Made by a program: the position numbers and the translations under genes
From: a virus
DNA: 27,737 nt
IMG/VR virus record: IMGVR_UViG_3300042350_006544
Coordinates: 1 to 27,737 of that record
Reading direction: 5' to 3' (one strand)
Part shown: positions 26,782-27,737 of the stretch, in pieces
Layout of the letters: each line of letters opens with the position of its first letter
How positions within the stretch are numbered: position 1 is the stretch's first letter
Notes under the pieces: generated by a model
Database searches by the model: none
Seen by the model: only the letters and a program-made list of their open reading frames with translations
Told to the model about the DNA's origin: nothing

Positions 26782-26959
26782 TATAAACTTCAATCCCACC
26801 ATCCTTTTCAATTTCATATCTATCCCCATCTTCTTCTAATTTATGCACAAACACCTCCCCATATTCTAAATTGATAGAAGTAATAATTTTATACCCCTCC
26901 CAATCCTCAAATACATATCCAACCTTCAAATTATTTTTATCTATTTTCATTTTCTTCAT
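26774..26959 (-). CDS. Unknown 61-aa protein, tandem paralogue
   Basis: Starts MKKMKIDKNNLKVGYVFEDW and ends LEEDGDRYEIEKDGGIEVYID. It shares about half its residues with the protein at 26570. Each copy has its own promoter with the same ATAAAA between -10 and ATG, so the promoter was duplicated with the gene. Met4 aligns with Met1 of the paralogue and is an alternative start. Confidence 0.7.
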   Translation of the reverse strand: MKKMKIDKNNLKVGYVFEDWEGYKIITSINLEYGEVFVHKLEEDGDRYEIEKDGGIEVYID

Positions 26960-26994
26960 TTTTATATCATGGCTGAATTTGCTTATTTTTTCAA
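26960..26994 (-). promoter_or_regulatory. Early sigma70-type leaderless promoter, weak -10
   Basis: Minus strand TTGAAA (26994-26989), 17-bp spacer ending AATTCAGC, CATGAT (26971-26966), ATAAAA, ATG at 26959. The -10 is poor, but spacing and flanks match the other promoters. Confidence 0.5.
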
Positions 26995-27168
26995 CACCAA
27001 AACATCACTTTTCTCAAATATAATTGTGGGTCCATTTTTCACATTCACATTATACAAACTACCATCCCATACAGCATTAAAAATAGTGCCCTTTTTGAAT
27101 GTTTCAGTTCTGATGTAGCCTTTATAATAGGTATCAGTTTTAGTATCTTTTCTTAATTTAATTTTCAT
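26983..27168 (-). CDS. Unknown 61-aa basic protein
   Basis: Starts MKIKLRKDTKTDTYYKGYIR. Beta-rich (GTIFNAVWDGSLYNVNV). I prefer ATG 27168 to the in-frame ATG at 27174, because TATAAT is directly followed by the latter and lies exactly six bases before the former, as at the other early genes. Confidence 0.66.
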   Translation of the reverse strand: MKIKLRKDTKTDTYYKGYIRTETFKKGTIFNAVWDGSLYNVNVKNGPTIIFEKSDVLVLKK

Positions 27169-27202
27169 AATCATATTATAATGGATTTGGCAGTTTGTTC
27201 AA
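27169..27202 (-). promoter_or_regulatory. Early sigma70-type leaderless promoter
   Basis: Minus strand TTGAAC (27202-27197), 16-bp spacer, TATAAT (27180-27175), ATGATT, ATG at 27168. Confidence 0.7.
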
Positions 27203-27473
27203 TACAAAACTTACTATATTTTGTTATGGACCAAATCTGCAATTCCTTTATACTATATGGATAAGTTAGGGACAGCAGCACCATCTTAAAAATTAAGAGA
27301 GGAGAGGGGGACTCTGGACCGCTACTTTACGCGTAAAGTTGTTGATTATGAACAGTCGTTGGATTGTTGTGAATCAACAAACTACAAATGCTATTGTAGT
27401 ATCAAGTAGTTACAGTATGGTAGGGAGTATCAACCATTTAGCAAACCCCAATTATGAAGGAGTTACAAAAGTG
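27203..27473. other. 271-bp intergenic region with palindromes, no supported gene
   Basis: It holds a perfect 16-bp palindrome ACTTTACGCGTAAAGT (27324-27339), an inverted repeat TCTTAA-AAA-TTAAGA (27284-27298) and a purine run (27295-27310). Short open frames on both strands lack ribosome-binding sites. It is the largest gap in the otherwise packed early block and may encode a small RNA or bind a regulator. Confidence 0.5.
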
Positions 27474-27587
27474 TTACTTTTTCTTAAAAAGATCTATAAT
27501 CTTAAAGCCAAGCCACAAGATGCCAAAGCATACAAAGAAGAAAGGCACAATGCCTGCAGCCAGCACATCCATTGCGATACTAAGCAT
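27474..27587 (-). CDS. 37-aa membrane peptide
   Basis: Reads MLSIAMDVLAAGIVPFFFVC, then FGILWLGFKIIDLFKKK. One long hydrophobic helix with a basic C-terminus, so the tail would face the cytoplasm. Its ATG overlaps the end of the upstream gene by 8 nt. Function unknown. Confidence 0.6.
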   Translation of the reverse strand: MLSIAMDVLAAGIVPFFFVCFGILWLGFKIIDLFKKK

Positions 27588-27737
27588 AACGTTTAGCCAG
27601 CTCCAGTTCTATCCAATCATTGAAGTAATCGTACACACACTGCAATCGGTCTTCAAGGGTATCTTTGGATGAGGTTATATGATAGTACATGCCCAGGGCG
27701 TGTTTTATGTCAATCTTGTCCACAATGGAAGCAACGA
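27580..27737 (-). CDS. Unknown protein, C-terminal part (5'-partial)
   Basis: The frame is open from the window end to TAG at 27580: ASIVDKIDIKHALGMYYHIT, then SSKDTLEDRLQCVYDYFNDW and IELELAKRYA. Acidic and helical. The start lies outside the window, so length and identity are unknown. Confidence 0.6.
   Translation of the reverse strand, partial: VASIVDKIDIKHALGMYYHITSSKDTLEDRLQCVYDYFNDWIELELAKRYA

Noticed and set aside
27173-27283. Minus-strand 37-codon frame MVLLSLTYPYSIKELQ... in the gap
   Set aside because: It runs through the early promoter of the next gene and lacks any start signal.
27348-27596. Plus-strand frame MNSRWIVVNQQTTNAIVV...
   Set aside because: It has no ribosome-binding site or promoter rule of this phage, and its second half lies opposite two coupled minus-strand genes.
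1-27737. tRNA genes, CRISPR arrays, insertion sequences
   Set aside because: I looked for cloverleaf-like ends (TTCGA-type loops with CCA), regularly spaced direct repeats and transposase motifs and saw none; a scan with a tRNA finder was not possible.

Overview
This window looks like part of a large T4-like myovirus (contractile-tailed phage) with AT-rich DNA. The evidence is a T4-order head block: prohead protease end, small core protein, scaffold and gp23-type major capsid protein. A gp5-like baseplate spike, S74-chaperoned fibre, GH24 lysozyme and tail adhesins follow. The host cannot be fixed from the sequence. Canonical TTGAC/TATAAT promoters and AGGAG ribosome-binding sites inside operons argue for a host with an ordinary primary sigma factor.

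Layout. 1-3769 (+): head genes, terminator and one unknown virion-like gene. 3770-7923 (-): a six-gene, tightly overlapping operon with a DpdA-like base exchanger, formyltransferase, GMP reductase-like enzyme, Nmad1/DUF1599 protein, P-loop kinase and QueF. I read it as a 7-deazaguanine DNA-modification operon, probably making preQ1 or formyl-preQ1 DNA. 7960-10674 (+): baseplate spike. 10677-18140: short genes on both strands, including fibre, lysozyme, 3D-domain hydrolase, purine phosphoribosyltransferase, histone-H1-like protein and several proteins with T4-like capsid-targeting N-termini. 18191-21984 (+): tail adhesin cassettes with a repeated N-terminal module. 22170-27737 (-): an early-type region of about 22 very small genes in short operons, including a SprT-like metalloprotease and several membrane micropeptides, many below 60 codons.

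The most striking signal is in the promoters. Fourteen starts have a T4-late-type TAAATA or TAAGTA exactly 5 or 6 nt upstream, which puts the expected +1 on or next to the start codon. Seven of these starts are GTG. Independently, twelve starts have a sigma70-type promoter whose -10 hexamer ends exactly 6 nt before ATG. Both early and late transcripts of first genes therefore appear to be leaderless, while internal operon genes keep Shine-Dalgarno sites or ATGA overlaps. One 12-bp intergenic gap (15990-16001) appears to hold two divergent leaderless late promoters.

How the genes may work together: the deazaguanine operon and the phosphoribosyltransferase share the early promoter type. DpdA would swap guanine in DNA for preQ1 made by QueF. 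The phosphoribosyltransferase and GMP reductase could recycle the displaced guanine to IMP. Late promoters drive virion genes, including proteins apparently packaged in the head and trimmed by the gp21 protease. All functional assignments come from motif recognition by eye; no search was run.
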